This document shows positions 1-10,496 of a stretch of 64,000 bases of DNA, piece after piece. The position numbers were made by a program, and so were the translations under genes. The DNA comes from Linnemannia schmuckeri (taxonomy: Eukaryota; Mortierellomycota; Mortierellomycetes; Mortierellales; Mortierellaceae). The notes beneath the pieces were generated by a model. The model saw only the letters and a list, made by a program, of their open reading frames with translations. It ran no database searches and was not told the DNA's origin. The stretch is from contig JANATG010000008.1 of assembly GCA_029449235.1 (NCBI GenBank), forward strand, positions 992,001 to 1,056,000, given 5' to 3'. The stretch's first letter is position 1. Every line of letters begins with the position of its first letter.

Positions 1-143
1 ATAGGTAACCTCGGTTGCATCAGAGTCTAGATGTTTTGTACTATTTGACCAATATCTTTGGATGGAAGGAGTTAACGCTCAAAAAAACTTTTAATAGGCA
101 TCTCTTATCGCATACTGACTCGGCTCAATTGAATGGCATATAG

Positions 144-816
144 GAAAGCAGCATCTGCAAACCACCCCGGAGCGATGTGGAGACTTGGAGTTGTCACCCT
201 CTATGGAGAGCTCGGATTATCGGCTTCACCTCGCGACGGTGTCAAATGGTTGAAGCGATCCGCTCAGGCTGCCAACCCCGAGTTCCCATTTGCGCTCTAT
301 GAACTAGCCCAGCTGCACGAGCGAGGTATCGAGAATATCGTCTTCATCGACCCAGAGTACTCTGTTTCGCTGTACTCTCAGGCTGCAGAGCTCGGACATG
401 CTGCATCTGCTTTCCGTCTCGGAGAGTGCTGGGAGTATGGAAAGCTAGGATGCAAACAGGATCCTCGTCTCTCGATCCACTATTATACCTTGGCCGCCCA
501 GCAGGAACACCCTGAGGCATGTTTTGCCTTGGCCGCCTGGTACCTTGTGGGTTCGGTGGGCATACTGCCGCAGTCTGATGCCGAGGCGTATATTTGGGCT
601 AAGCGCGCTGCGGATAAGGACTTGCCCAAGGCTCTGTACGCGATGGGATACTTCTCTGAGGTTGGAATTGGCCCACGTAAGGACATGGAGCTTGCTATTG
701 AGTGGTACAAGAAGGCGTCTGATGCGGGAGACAAGCGCGCTACCCAGCGTCTTGAGGGTGTTCCTGTAGACGCGTCAAAGGACAAGAACCGGGATGAGAA
801 GTGCACTATTATGTAG
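144..816 (+). CDS. SKT5: Skt5/Chs4-like chitin synthase activator, Sel1 repeats (3' part)
   Basis: C-terminal exon of a protein made of Sel1-like (TPR-related) repeats, with motifs such as ALYELAQLHERG, SAFRLGECWEYG and AIEWYKKASDAGD; about five repeats are visible. It ends in CTIM, a CaaX prenylation box. Yeast Chs4/Skt5, which brings chitin synthase III to the membrane, is also a prenylated Sel1 protein, so this assignment is likely. An in-frame TGA lies just before the ATG at 133. The sequence from about 114 has a TACTGAC-like branch point and an AG at 142-143, so the exon most likely starts at 144 and the gene continues left of the window. Other Sel1 proteins remain possible, but the CaaX tail favours this family. 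Confidence 0.8.
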
Positions 817-1171
817 TTGTCGGGTCTATTTTACTTGTTTATCTTTCAAAACACTCTTTTATGCCATCCACCAACGAACCCTTACTTGCTTTATCAAGCA
901 TCCCCCCCCCCTCTCTCTCTCTCTCTCTCCCTTTTCACTCTTTGTATTCGACTTTCTTTGTGAATGATTAAATAACTCTTTCTCGCCACTGATTTTTGAT
1001 TTTCTGATGGGTTCAAAGAGCTACACACAAAAGATTTAATGGCAAAGAACGCTACGACAAAGAAGAATGTGACAATGTAAAGCTCTGATGAAATATAGGT
1101 GTTTGATAAAAAGGAACCAGCTGTCCTCTATCTGCCTTCATCACTCCTTTCTCTCATCCTTCTCTACAGTC
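817..1171. other. Spacer with CT microsatellite
   Basis: Spacer between the Skt5-like gene and the next gene. It holds a C-tract followed by a (CT)n run at about 903-930 and otherwise AT-rich sequence. No gene seen. Confidence 0.6.
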
Positions 1172-1879
1172 ATGAAGTATATCACGATAATCACTCGCTC
1201 TCCTTTCTTGTCTGCGATATCCTTTCTCAAGGTATCTCACTCAACCTTATTGTTGCCTAATCTCATCCAAGCAGCAGCAACAGCAAACAGAACCTTCTTT
1301 CCCATCCGCCACATCTCGGGCCGTGCAAAGATTTCCTCAAGCCCATTAAAATCACCAGCGGCATCACCTTCGGGCTCTGGATCCTCAGGCAACCACAGTC
1401 AAGCGCAGAAGCCAAAACAAGATGACGCGCATCTTCCACTGACATCACATTCGACAACAGAGCGCGGCGCACGAGAAGCCAAATCTATCATTTCCTTGGA
1501 CGACATCACACGACCAGGCCTGCGGAAGATGCTTTGCCTGACTGAGGCTTGCAAGTACATCGAGCGGGAGGCAGAGCGGAACAGTAAAGCATTGTTGAGT
1601 CGCATGAAGGACGAGTTGCGGCAGGAGACTAAAGCCGCGCTTGAACAACAGAGATTGACAAAGGCGGAGCAGGAGGAGATCCGATTGAGTGGTAGGGAGC
1701 GAGAGAAGGAGAGAAAGGAACAGATTGTTGGGAGGAGTCTTGCGAATGTCTTGAAATATTGGAGGTTGTCGGAGGAGGGGTTTGCCCGTTTGAAGCAGGT
1801 TCAACAGATAAGGAACGGGATAGTACACCCTGTTTTGAGACGGGGGGATGTTGTTGATATTCTGAGGGACTGGAAATGA
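1172..1879 (+). CDS. Hypothetical coiled-coil protein
   Basis: Single open frame of 235 codons from the ATG at 1172; the frame is open upstream to 1088, but a CT-rich leader precedes this ATG. The first 60 residues are hydrophobic and basic without acidic residues, so a mitochondrial presequence is possible. Residues 70-115 are Ser/Pro-rich low complexity. The rest is a strongly charged helix (ALLSRMKDELRQETKAALEQ), then a short ordered tail with LANVLKYWRLSEEGFARL and QIRNGIVHPVLRRGD. I do not recognise the family. An additional short intron near 1230-1270 cannot be excluded. Confidence 0.5.
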   Translation: MKYITIITRSPFLSAISFLKVSHSTLLLPNLIQAAATANRTFFPIRHISGRAKISSSPLKSPAASPSGSGSSGNHSQAQKPKQDDAHLPLTSHSTTERGAREAKSIISLDDITRPGLRKMLCLTEACKYIEREAERNSKALLSRMKDELRQETKAALEQQRLTKAEQEEIRLSGREREKERKEQIVGRSLANVLKYWRLSEEGFARLKQVQQIRNGIVHPVLRRGDVVDILRDWK

Positions 1880-2414
1880 AAGGGAGGGCAGAATGGCAGC
1901 AGGAGAGGGTGCAATGTCTATCCCTTCGTCTGTCGCGAGTCACATATCCCACCCGCAAAAATTGGAAGCGAAAAAGCTTCCGAAACAGACGAAGGGATAC
2001 TGCGCTAGGTCGCCTTGTGATATTAAAAAAAAGACGGAAATTGCATTCAGTGGTACGCGACACGCACTAAGCTTGCCAGTGACAGTCACTTGGAACCAGT
2101 TGGACCAATGAGGCAAGGGGGTCAAAGAGAGAACGAAGAAAGGGGCAGGGACAGAGAATCAAAGACACTCCATAAGAAAGAACGACGACCTGATTTCTTT
2201 GTCCTTCTTCCCTCTTCCATCCACTCCACTTACAGTCTCTCCCTTGCTTACACACCCTCGCTTTTTCCTTTCCTTTTCTTTTTTTCTTTCTCTTTCCTTC
2301 TTACTTCAAACACCCCCTCACTCGCTCTCCAACTACTTTCGCTCTCTTGCACCCAAGAGACTTGGCAAACCCCCCCTTCTCACCCCCTCAGTCACTACAC
2401 ATTTAAAAAAGCAA
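1880..2414. promoter_or_regulatory. Upstream region of DDI1
   Basis: Spacer of 535 bp. The last 200 bp are strongly pyrimidine-rich on the + strand (CT-rich runs from about 2195), as seen before several start codons in this window, and likely hold the promoter and 5' UTR of the DDI1 gene. No defined TATA box seen. Confidence 0.4.
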
Positions 2415-4359
2415 ATGCGCGTTTCGATTCTCACCGACCAGGGTGATCTCCACACCATCGAAGTTGACTCTCAAATGGAACTCGAAAACATTAAGGCTCT
2501 CCTTGAAGCAGATGTAAGCTACTTTGTCAACACATACTTTCACAACACAAACAAAAGTCCTTGTTACGCCACTCATTCAAAACAATAAAAGACTGACCAT
2601 GCTTTGCCACTCATTCTTTTCACAAAAACAGTGCAGCATCCCAGCTGAGGAACAAGCTCTCTTTCACAATGAAGTCGAACTCCAGGACCCCAAATCGACA
2701 CTGGAGGGCAACAACGTGGCTCCCGATGATATTCTGACCCTGCGCCGCCGCATCAAGAAGCCAAGGATGACCAACATTGCCTCTGTCGGCGCCGGAGCCG
2801 GTTCTCGGCCAGCGGTCCGTCCAGGCCAGATCGCGCAGGGTGGTGGAGATCCTCACGACGCAGAACAAATCCGCCAGCACATTCTCAGTAACCCAAGCGT
2901 GCTTCGTCAGCTTCAGGGGGTAAGAACGAAATACAACCAAAACATGTCGCAGCGTTTGCAAGCAGCCAGGAATAACGACAGATGGCAAGGATAGTAAGGG
3001 TTTGATATGTTTAACTGATGTGAAAGTATTCCACTTATACTTTATTTGACGACAATAGAACCAGCCAGAGTTGGCGGAGGCAGCCCAGAATGACCCCAAC
3101 CGGTTCCATGAAATGATTCGGGAGTTGGAAGTGCAGCGACGCAGCGCAGAGATGGCCCGCATGCAGGAAATTGTAAGTTGCCTGCCTTTTTCTCACATGC
3201 CTTTTACTCCGCCGTATTTCCCTGCCGAATGAATCTAATATGGAACTCTTAATTTATCTGATAATAGAACCAACTGAACGCAGATCCGTTCGACATGGAG
3301 GCGCAGAGAAGAATTGAAGAGGCCATCCGCTTGGAAAACGTGGCTGCCAACATGGAAGCCGCAATGGAACATAACCCCGAGTCATTCGGACGTGTGACAA
3401 TGCTTTATATCGACGCCGAGGTCAACGGACACCCTGTCAAGGCTTTTGTCGATTCTGGAGCCCAAGCAACCATTAGTAAGTCAGCACTGCAAGCTATCCT
3501 ACGCTGCATTTTTCAGGAGGACCCTCTTTTTCCCGTCTTCAAGGACGCTGTAAAGGACAAGAACACTTACGTAATCGCCATTTTTTCCAATGCAATAGTG
3601 AGCCCCGAGTGCGCAGAGGCTTGTGGTATCATGCGCCTAGTCGATACTCGATTTGCCGGTATTGCTCGCGGAGTGGGTGTTGCCAAGATTCTGGGAAGAG
3701 TTCACAGTGCCCAGATTCGGGTTGGCAAGACTCTTTTTTTGGCGTGCTCTTTCACCATCATGGAGGGCAAGGGCGTCGATCTGCTCTTTGGACTGGACAT
3801 GTTGAAGCGCCACCAGGCCTCGATCGATCTCAAGAAGGACTGCCTCATCATCAACGATCACGAGATTCGTTTCTTGTCCGAGCACGAGTTACCTAGCAGC
3901 GCCAAGGACAGCTCTGAACTGACCCCCGAGGAATTGGCCTCTATCGGTGGTGCCAAGTCCGACGCCGCAGCCGCAGCTGCTTCCTCTAGCTCGAGCTCTT
4001 CAGCACCCGCTGCAACGAATACCTTTGGATCTGCTTCTACAACACCAGCACCACCAGCTACCCCCGTGGCGGCTCCTGTCGCTGCCTCAGTTCGTGCGTC
4101 AACACCAGCCGCCTCTGCCCAACCAGCTGGTGAATAACCTTCTTTCCTTCTCACTCCTTTTGTTTCACTGCGTCTGAAGGGCTTTGAGAACTACGAGGCT
4201 AATGCATTCTACTTTGTAAACTTATTAGGTGGACGCCCAACTTTCCCTGAAAAGGATATTGAGACATTGATGGGACTGGGAGCCTCTCGCGAACAGGTTG
4301 TCTCTGCTCTCGAAGCAGCCGGAGGCAACGTAGACTTTGCAGCAAGCTTCTTATTCTAG
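2415..4359 (+). CDS. DDI1: Ddi1-like ubiquitin-dependent aspartic protease
   Basis: Six exons: 2415-2513, 2632-2919, 3059-3172, 3268-3475, 3599-4129, 4229-4359; 456 residues with all phases consistent. Residues 1-75 form the ubiquitin-like domain (MRVSILTDQGDLHTIEV start). A helical region follows. The retropepsin-like domain starts near 200 with the catalytic motif FVDSGAQ (Asp229); the fourth intron splits ATI|MSPECAE just after it. LLFGLDMLKRHQASIDL matches the conserved C-terminal half of the protease fold. An Ala/Ser-rich linker (about residues 355-410) leads to a C-terminal UBA domain (MGLGASREQVVSALEAAGGN). Ddi1 is a proteasome shuttle and a protease for highly ubiquitinated proteins. 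This is a host gene of the Ddi1 family, not a retroelement. Confidence 0.95.
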
Positions 4360-4517
4360 ACTGTGTGCGAGCTACTGCGACTGACTGAATATATTACAAA
4401 AAGCACACACAATGCAGAATATAACTGTCTTCTGCGAGCAATAGCAATAGAGGCAGATTTATTGCATTGCACTATGGGATATGTACAACTTTTGAGTAAG
4501 ATCTTGAGAAACCCTGC

Positions 4518-7279
4518 TCAGAAGTAAAGTGGATCGAACTGGTTGTTTTTGTTTCCACCCCATGCTGGGTGAACTTTCTCAAATTCCAGTAGTGACCTAC
4601 GCGAAATGTGGATATACATGTTAATTAACATATTTTTTCTAACACGTGGAAAGAAACATGCGACATTCAAAAAAAAAAAAAAAAAAAAAAAAATAGTTGC
4701 TTACGAGAAATCAATCGACGAGACGCCAATGTACAAGCCTTCGCCATCGGGTGTGAAGCTGATTCCAGAGATGTCACCGACAAAATCAATCTTTTGTGCC
4801 TGAAAATAGTCCGTCGTCGTGTCGACAATGTGGACATAATGACGGTCCTCTATTTTCAAATGACAGTAACCACGTTTTGTTCTTCAGTCAGGACAATACC
4901 ATCTCACTCTGACAATCATACAAAAAGAGTACATGACAATAGCGTTGCCAGATGGAGCACTAACAACATACCGGCCATAGCAAGGTACCGTCCACAACTA
5001 GAGTAACGCAGGGACCGGACAGACTCCTGGACGTCCCGACTCAAAATATGAACAGGGTTTGCCAACATTCTGGTGTCAAAGATACACGTCGATCGGTCGT
5101 CATTTCCGGTAGCCAGCATCCTGGAATCGGGCGACCACGCAACAGAGAAGGAATAACGTTGGTGTCCCTTGAGGGTAGCAATCTTTTCTCGCGAGTTCAC
5201 GCTCATGACATGTCCTTCCGTTTCGTCTCCTACAACTGCAAGCATATGGCCATCAGGGCTTTGTGAAGCAAACTAGAAGCCATGGGTAGAAGAGAAATGA
5301 TGACCAATAAATACACGTTTCAGTTGAGATGGATCTGGTGAAGAAGGCAAAACCAAAGACGTGGAGAATAAAGAAAAGAGATTTTGTATTTACGTTGATG
5401 AACGCTGAAGTCGGGAATGTTGCTGACACTTGCAGGGTTGCCAGATCCAAGCATCGCAGCTGGTGGTCAATATGATCGTTCGATGACATGTACGCTATCG
5501 GATCTATGTGGGACGTAATCAAAGGTAATGTTAGCCAGACCTGGTAAATGATATCGCCTTACCTTCTGAATATTGCTACAATTAATCGCATTGAACAAAT
5601 GACATACTGCCTGTCCTGGAACGCGTAATTTCGATGCCATTGACCTCAAGATAATGCACGGTCGTGAACGAATCAAAGACGGGGTTATCACAGGTCTGTA
5701 GGTTCATGAACGTAAATGATCCATCTTCTCCACCGACCATCAGGTACTCGTCCATTGCTGCCATGGTCGTGATATTGTGGGGTACCCGCGAATGAAGATT
5801 CTTTAAAGGTCGACCGAGGACTGCTTTCGATGACCGACGCTGTGGTGACCAATGCTTGATTGTGTTGTCATCTAGGGATGTAAGAAAGGTGAGCCGCGTG
5901 GTTAAAACTCCGCGCGGAATAAGTTGCCAGTATTCAGATTCCATGGCTCGGATGGGGGTCCATGCACTTGTGGAGGAATGGTCCAGGTCGCTTACGAAGA
6001 TAGTAGACGTCGTTCTTGCTCGTAGCGTAGACCAAGTTCCGTAGCTGAGGGTGGTGATGACTGCAGTGAACGTTCGTGTCCGTGTATCTGAATCTGTAAA
6101 ACTCGTTTCCATCGTAGTTGATCACGTCGCGATTCTATTAGAATTGGGTGCAAAGATGTCTATGTTAGGTATTAAAGCTGCGAAAAGGATTAAGCAGTAA
6201 TCATCAACGATCCATTCACACGATTCATTCTTCTGTTTCTTTGTGCGTTACCTCAACAAGAGGAGGGAGTTTATCGTAGAACGGGTACGAATACGCGGGC
6301 GCTCTGAGGCTATCTCGAACAAGGGGGCAAGAAGCAAAAAACAAGTCAGCTTAAGAAACTAAATATTAACAATATCTGAGCGCCAAGCGCGTTGGAAAAA
6401 GTCGTTGTGCACTTACTGGTCTCTGTTATCGCGAAACGCTCGCTTGCCACGTTCACCCTCTCGCCAACTGATTCCTTGCTAGTTGTTTAGGCATCCATGA
6501 AGCAACAGCGCGAGAAATAACAAAGACATTTAGCACTTCTTGCCCTTGATCCTTGTATACGACGTACGTGGAGGCACACCCACACTAAACCGTACACCAT
6601 AACGGCAAATCCAACAAAAGACTAAAAAGAATAATGGGGCTTACCATATCTGTTCGACCCTCCTGCACGTCATGCTGTTCGACAATGGTTTGCCGTGCTG
6701 TGATCAGGCTCCGCACGGGACAGATGTGATGTTTGTGATAGGGCTATCATCTCACGCCATACACCAGACATGCAAACAAGCAAAAAAAGCGACCGAGGAG
6801 AGAGACAAGAGAGAGAGAAGGAAGGGAAGTGAGCATCCTTGTCCCAACTGGATGAAGGAAAATTCACATGGTTCAGACCTCTTTGTTGGGAAAACAAACT
6901 GGAGGAGAGGCACACACACGCGCGCGCATCCTTACGTTGAATAACACAGAATCTACTCCTCCTTCACTGACAAGGAGGCTCTGATCGTTGAAGACTGCGT
7001 CGATGAGTTCATCTATTGACGTTTGAGTCGATTGGAAAAGAAAGCGAGTTAGGACTCCAGGAAGCGCAGTGGTTGTTAGAATACGAGTACAACAGTGAGG
7101 GTAAAAGGTTAGGTTGACGGCAAGGTTGAGTGTAGAGGCCGAAGAGTGAAGGAGAAAGATTGACGGTTATTGCTAAAATGAGCAAGGGGAAGTGAAGGGT
7201 GTGGTAGCGTACCGAGGTCGGGCAGGACAGTGCCTTCCATGGTGAAGGCGCTGTTGAAGGATAAGACGTCGTTATCCAT
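4518..7279 (-). CDS. WD40-repeat protein (fungal/plant uncharacterised family)
   Basis: Eleven exons read 7279 to 4518: 7213-7279, 6936-7012, 6645-6674, 6417-6478, 6252-6309, 5996-6134, 5608-5871, 5394-5503, 4972-5272, 4705-4849, 4518-4596; 443 residues. An acidic N-terminus precedes a conserved ISWREGERGKRAFRDNR segment and PAYSYPFYDKLPPLVE. Then come about six WD40 blades (EYLMVGGEDGSFTFMNLQ; GHQRYSFSVAWSPDSRMLAT; GISFTPDGEGLYIGV). It resembles the family that includes S. pombe SPBC2A9.03 (from memory). Function is unknown; a scaffold role is only a guess. The last intron (4597-4704) holds A25 at 4669-4693, read as U25 in the transcript. Stopping at the TAA just past the donor at 4704 would lose the conserved LLEFEKVHPAWGGN end, so the extra exon is preferred. 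Confidence 0.85.
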
Positions 7280-7735
7280 GCTTTTTTCGTACGTGTGTAT
7301 GTGGTGAGTAGATAGAAGAAGGGGTGCGAGGGAAAGAGCGATGAAGAGAGAGAAGGGGGGTAGGAAGGTAGAGTGCGAGTGAAATATGAAGGATGAGTAG
7401 AAGAGGAGTGAGTAGAAGAGGAAGAGGAGTGGGTTGCCTTGGATGGAAAAGAGGGGCCAAAAGAGGAAAAAAGAAAGGGTCAGACACAGGGAACAAAGCA
7501 AAAAAAAAAAAATGAGCGAGAGAACAAAGAGCGTGACTTGTCTCGGTCATAATTGGGCGCATTAATGGCCTGCTGTAGATGCAACATTGAGACATACCTG
7601 ACGTGACACCCCTGGGATTGAGCGGGTTGGACAGAGACAAAAAGGGACTCTTCTCTTTTTTTGCTTTCCTTCTTGTCTTGAACCAACCATCTTTCATTAA
7701 CCCTCACTCTCACCTTTTTAATTGGAACGGCCGCA
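7280..7735. promoter_or_regulatory. Divergent promoter between two WD40 genes
   Basis: 456 bp between the start codons of the minus-strand WD40 gene and SWD1. The left half is purine-rich on the + strand (CT-rich in the sense of the leftward gene). There is an A-tract at about 7500-7512. No clear TATA box. The two genes may share this control region (inference). Confidence 0.45.
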
Positions 7736-10313
7736 ATGAACTTGGAATTGCTTGGTACGAACAACATCCTTCAACTAAAACTCCCATCTACTGGACTAAT
7801 CTCACCTACACACACATACATTCACACACATTGACTGGCAGAAGAAAAAGGGAAACAAACGCGTCTCAACAGTAGAATTGACCTTGCTGACCCTTCTTTC
7901 ATTCGACTCGACCCCGCATTTGATATATAAAGACCCTTTTGAGCAGGACTTTCCAGAGGTCATCGAAGATACGCTGGAGGATGGTCCAGCCGTAAGAGTC
8001 AAGTTCAACCGTCGAGGCACCCTTCTGGCAGCAGGCTGCACAGACGGAACCATTGTCGTCTGGGACTTTGACACCCGAGGCGTCTCCCGGTCGTTGATCG
8101 GCCATGTCAAAACAATCACCAGCCTCAGGTAAAGAATTTTTCCGTCTTATTGGTCCCGCTTGAAGCTGTGATCCAGTTTCGTTGAATACCTGTATTTTAT
8201 TTGCATCGTGGTTTGTGCTAATTATTCTGCATTTTTCGACAATCAACAATTAGTTGGTCGCGCAATGGTCGATATCTGCTGTCATCGTCAATGGACTGGA
8301 GCTGTATTGTGTGGGATTTGCTGACGGGCTCGAAGAAACACACCATCCGGTTCGACACTCCAGTCCTCAATGCACAGTTCCATCCAAAGAACAAGTGAGT
8401 TTTCGCAGCAAAGATCTAGAGCTATGACTGAAGAACCTCCATCCTTGATCAATATTATACTTATATTTTCTCTGCTCTGAACAACATGTTTTAGTTCTGT
8501 GTTCATCGCGGCGTTATTCCAGGGGGAACCAGTGTTGGTCGACTTTTCAAATAAAATTCAGCAATCGCCTATACTCAAGGATGCAAGCGCAGTGACGACT
8601 GAGAAGGGAGCTGGTTCGGCCGACACGGCAACTACTGCCAGCACTGCACAATCCCGATGGACAATGGTGGTCACTTTTGACAAGTACGGGAAGAAAATCT
8701 ACACAGGATCAAATCGTGGATATATCAACATCATCGATACCGAGACCCGGACCGTACGTTTACCTGCACCACCTCAGCAACTCGAAGAGCTTGGAAGGCA
8801 CATTGTTATTCAGGAGCTGATCTTTACACACTTGCAACCTCACTCTTTAGATGTTATATGAAATTCGCCCAACGGTGAGCGCCATCAAAAATATCCAGTT
8901 CAGCAGGAGGGGGAAGTAAGTCATGCAGCTCTCTTCTACCTCCAAACCGCCGTCCGTCCGTTTCACATTTACCTATTCTCCAACTCTCGTTTTATCCTGT
9001 AGAGAAATGGTGGTGAATGCCAATGACAGAATCATCCGCCTATTTGCAACACGGGACGATGGACCACCAGATCAACTACACAAATTCCAAGACTTGGTCA
9101 ACAAAATTCACTGGAACCAGTGCTGTCTCTCTAGCGACTCGGACTATGTCATTGGAGGATCTGCTCATCAGGCAGAGCACAACATTTTCATCTGGGATAG
9201 GATTGGCGGCAACCTTGTCAAGATCCTGGAAGGCCCCAAAGAGCCGCTGGAGGATTTGACAGTAAGTGTGATCCACATTCTTCTTCATCGACAATGGAAC
9301 GGACACAAGCGTTGGTGTATGAAAAGTTAACACAAATGGCATTTATGCTAACATCTTTCCTTCTTCGCAATGGTTGCAGTGGCATCCTATACGACCCATC
9401 GTCGCCTCGGTATCAAGCTACGGAACGATTCACATTTGGGCAACCAACTATCAGGAGAACTGGAGTGCATTTGCTCCAGACTTTAAGGAACTTGAGGAGA
9501 ATATTGACTATGAAGAGCGCGAAGACGAGTTCGACATCGTAAGGATCCACATTAATACTTTTCAATGCAGCTAAATTACATTCTTTTTTATGTCCTTTCA
9601 TTAACTTGACAGAAATGTACTTAACACGAATTAATTAGGTGCCGGAAGAAGAAGCCTCGAAACGAAGACACGACGACGAGGATGTCATCATTGACGTGAC
9701 GACTATCGAGAAGGCAAACCCGTACAACGATTCCGACAGCGAAGACGGTGAGGAAGAAACATTCTACCTCCCACTCCTACCCAGCGATCAGCAGGGCGAG
9801 GAACTTTTGCACGCCAAACACCACCACCGCCACAGTCGTCCCCGCACCACCACCATTCATCGACATAGCAGTCAACACGGTGGTCGGGATCGTCACGACA
9901 GTCATCATGCACCCTCAAAACAGGATTCTGGCAGTAATAACATTAATAACTCAACTACGAGCCATCATCATACCAGAGATGGTGGTGCCGACTCGGCTGC
10001 AGATTCTTATAAGGACGACAACCACCATCAGCGGAGACGAGATCACAAAGACCGCGACCATGGTAGCCATGCTAGTGACAAGATTTCCTCATCGTCTTCA
10101 TCCTCTAAACCAAAAAAGCGGTCGGACGAATATTACGACCACCAAGACGGTGGACGTGACTACGAAAACGGTCATCTTGGTCATAGTGGTGGTCATGACC
10201 ACAGCTCTGGAAACGGATACGACCGAGATCAGCAGAGCCAGCAACAACAGCATTCACGACGGAAACTAGAGGACCCTCAGTCGCACTCTCGTAGCATCAA
10301 AAGGCAGCGGTAA
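7736..10313 (+). CDS. SWD1: Swd1/RBBP5, WD40 subunit of COMPASS
   Basis: Eight exons: 7736-7754, 7933-8128, 8254-8394, 8495-8753, 8851-8915, 9003-9261, 9380-9538, 9639-10313; 590 residues. The first coding exon is only 19 nt and joins to give MNLELLDPFEQDFPEV, the typical start of the family. WD40 blades follow (GTLLAAGCTDGTIVVWDFDT, NGRYLLSSSMDWSCIVWDL, HWNQCCLSSDSDYVIGGSA, WHPIRPIVASVSSYGTIHIW), then the conserved acidic hinge ENIDYEEREDEFD. Swd1/RBBP5 is a core subunit of the Set1/COMPASS H3K4 methyltransferase in the nucleus. The tail, from about residue 400, is low-complexity and rich in His, Asp, Ser and Arg, ending in KRQR. It looks disordered and is longer than I recall for relatives. 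Confidence 0.93.
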
Positions 10314-10496
10314 AAAGAACACTGTCTTTTGTTCCATGAACGCAAATTGCAAGTTTCTCGCAAGTAATAAAAAGAAAAAGCGAAAACAGCGAACATGCCT
10401 TTTGTTCCTTGCCACTAATTTTTTAAGCTCTTTTTTCGTAATTTTATTTAAATGAGAGATGCGATGTTGAAAAATGACAAAAAAAAAATAGCACAA

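Noticed and set aside
3400..3900. Retropepsin-like domain as a sign of a retrotransposon
   Set aside because: It is framed by ubiquitin-like and UBA domains in one spliced gene, the layout of cellular Ddi1; no reverse transcriptase, integrase or long terminal repeats are nearby.
5560..5620. Apparent frameshift or stop in the WD40 gene
   Set aside because: A GTATGT donor at 5607 and an AG before 5503 remove the stop and give a conserved join (RTG-NPIAYMSSNDH).
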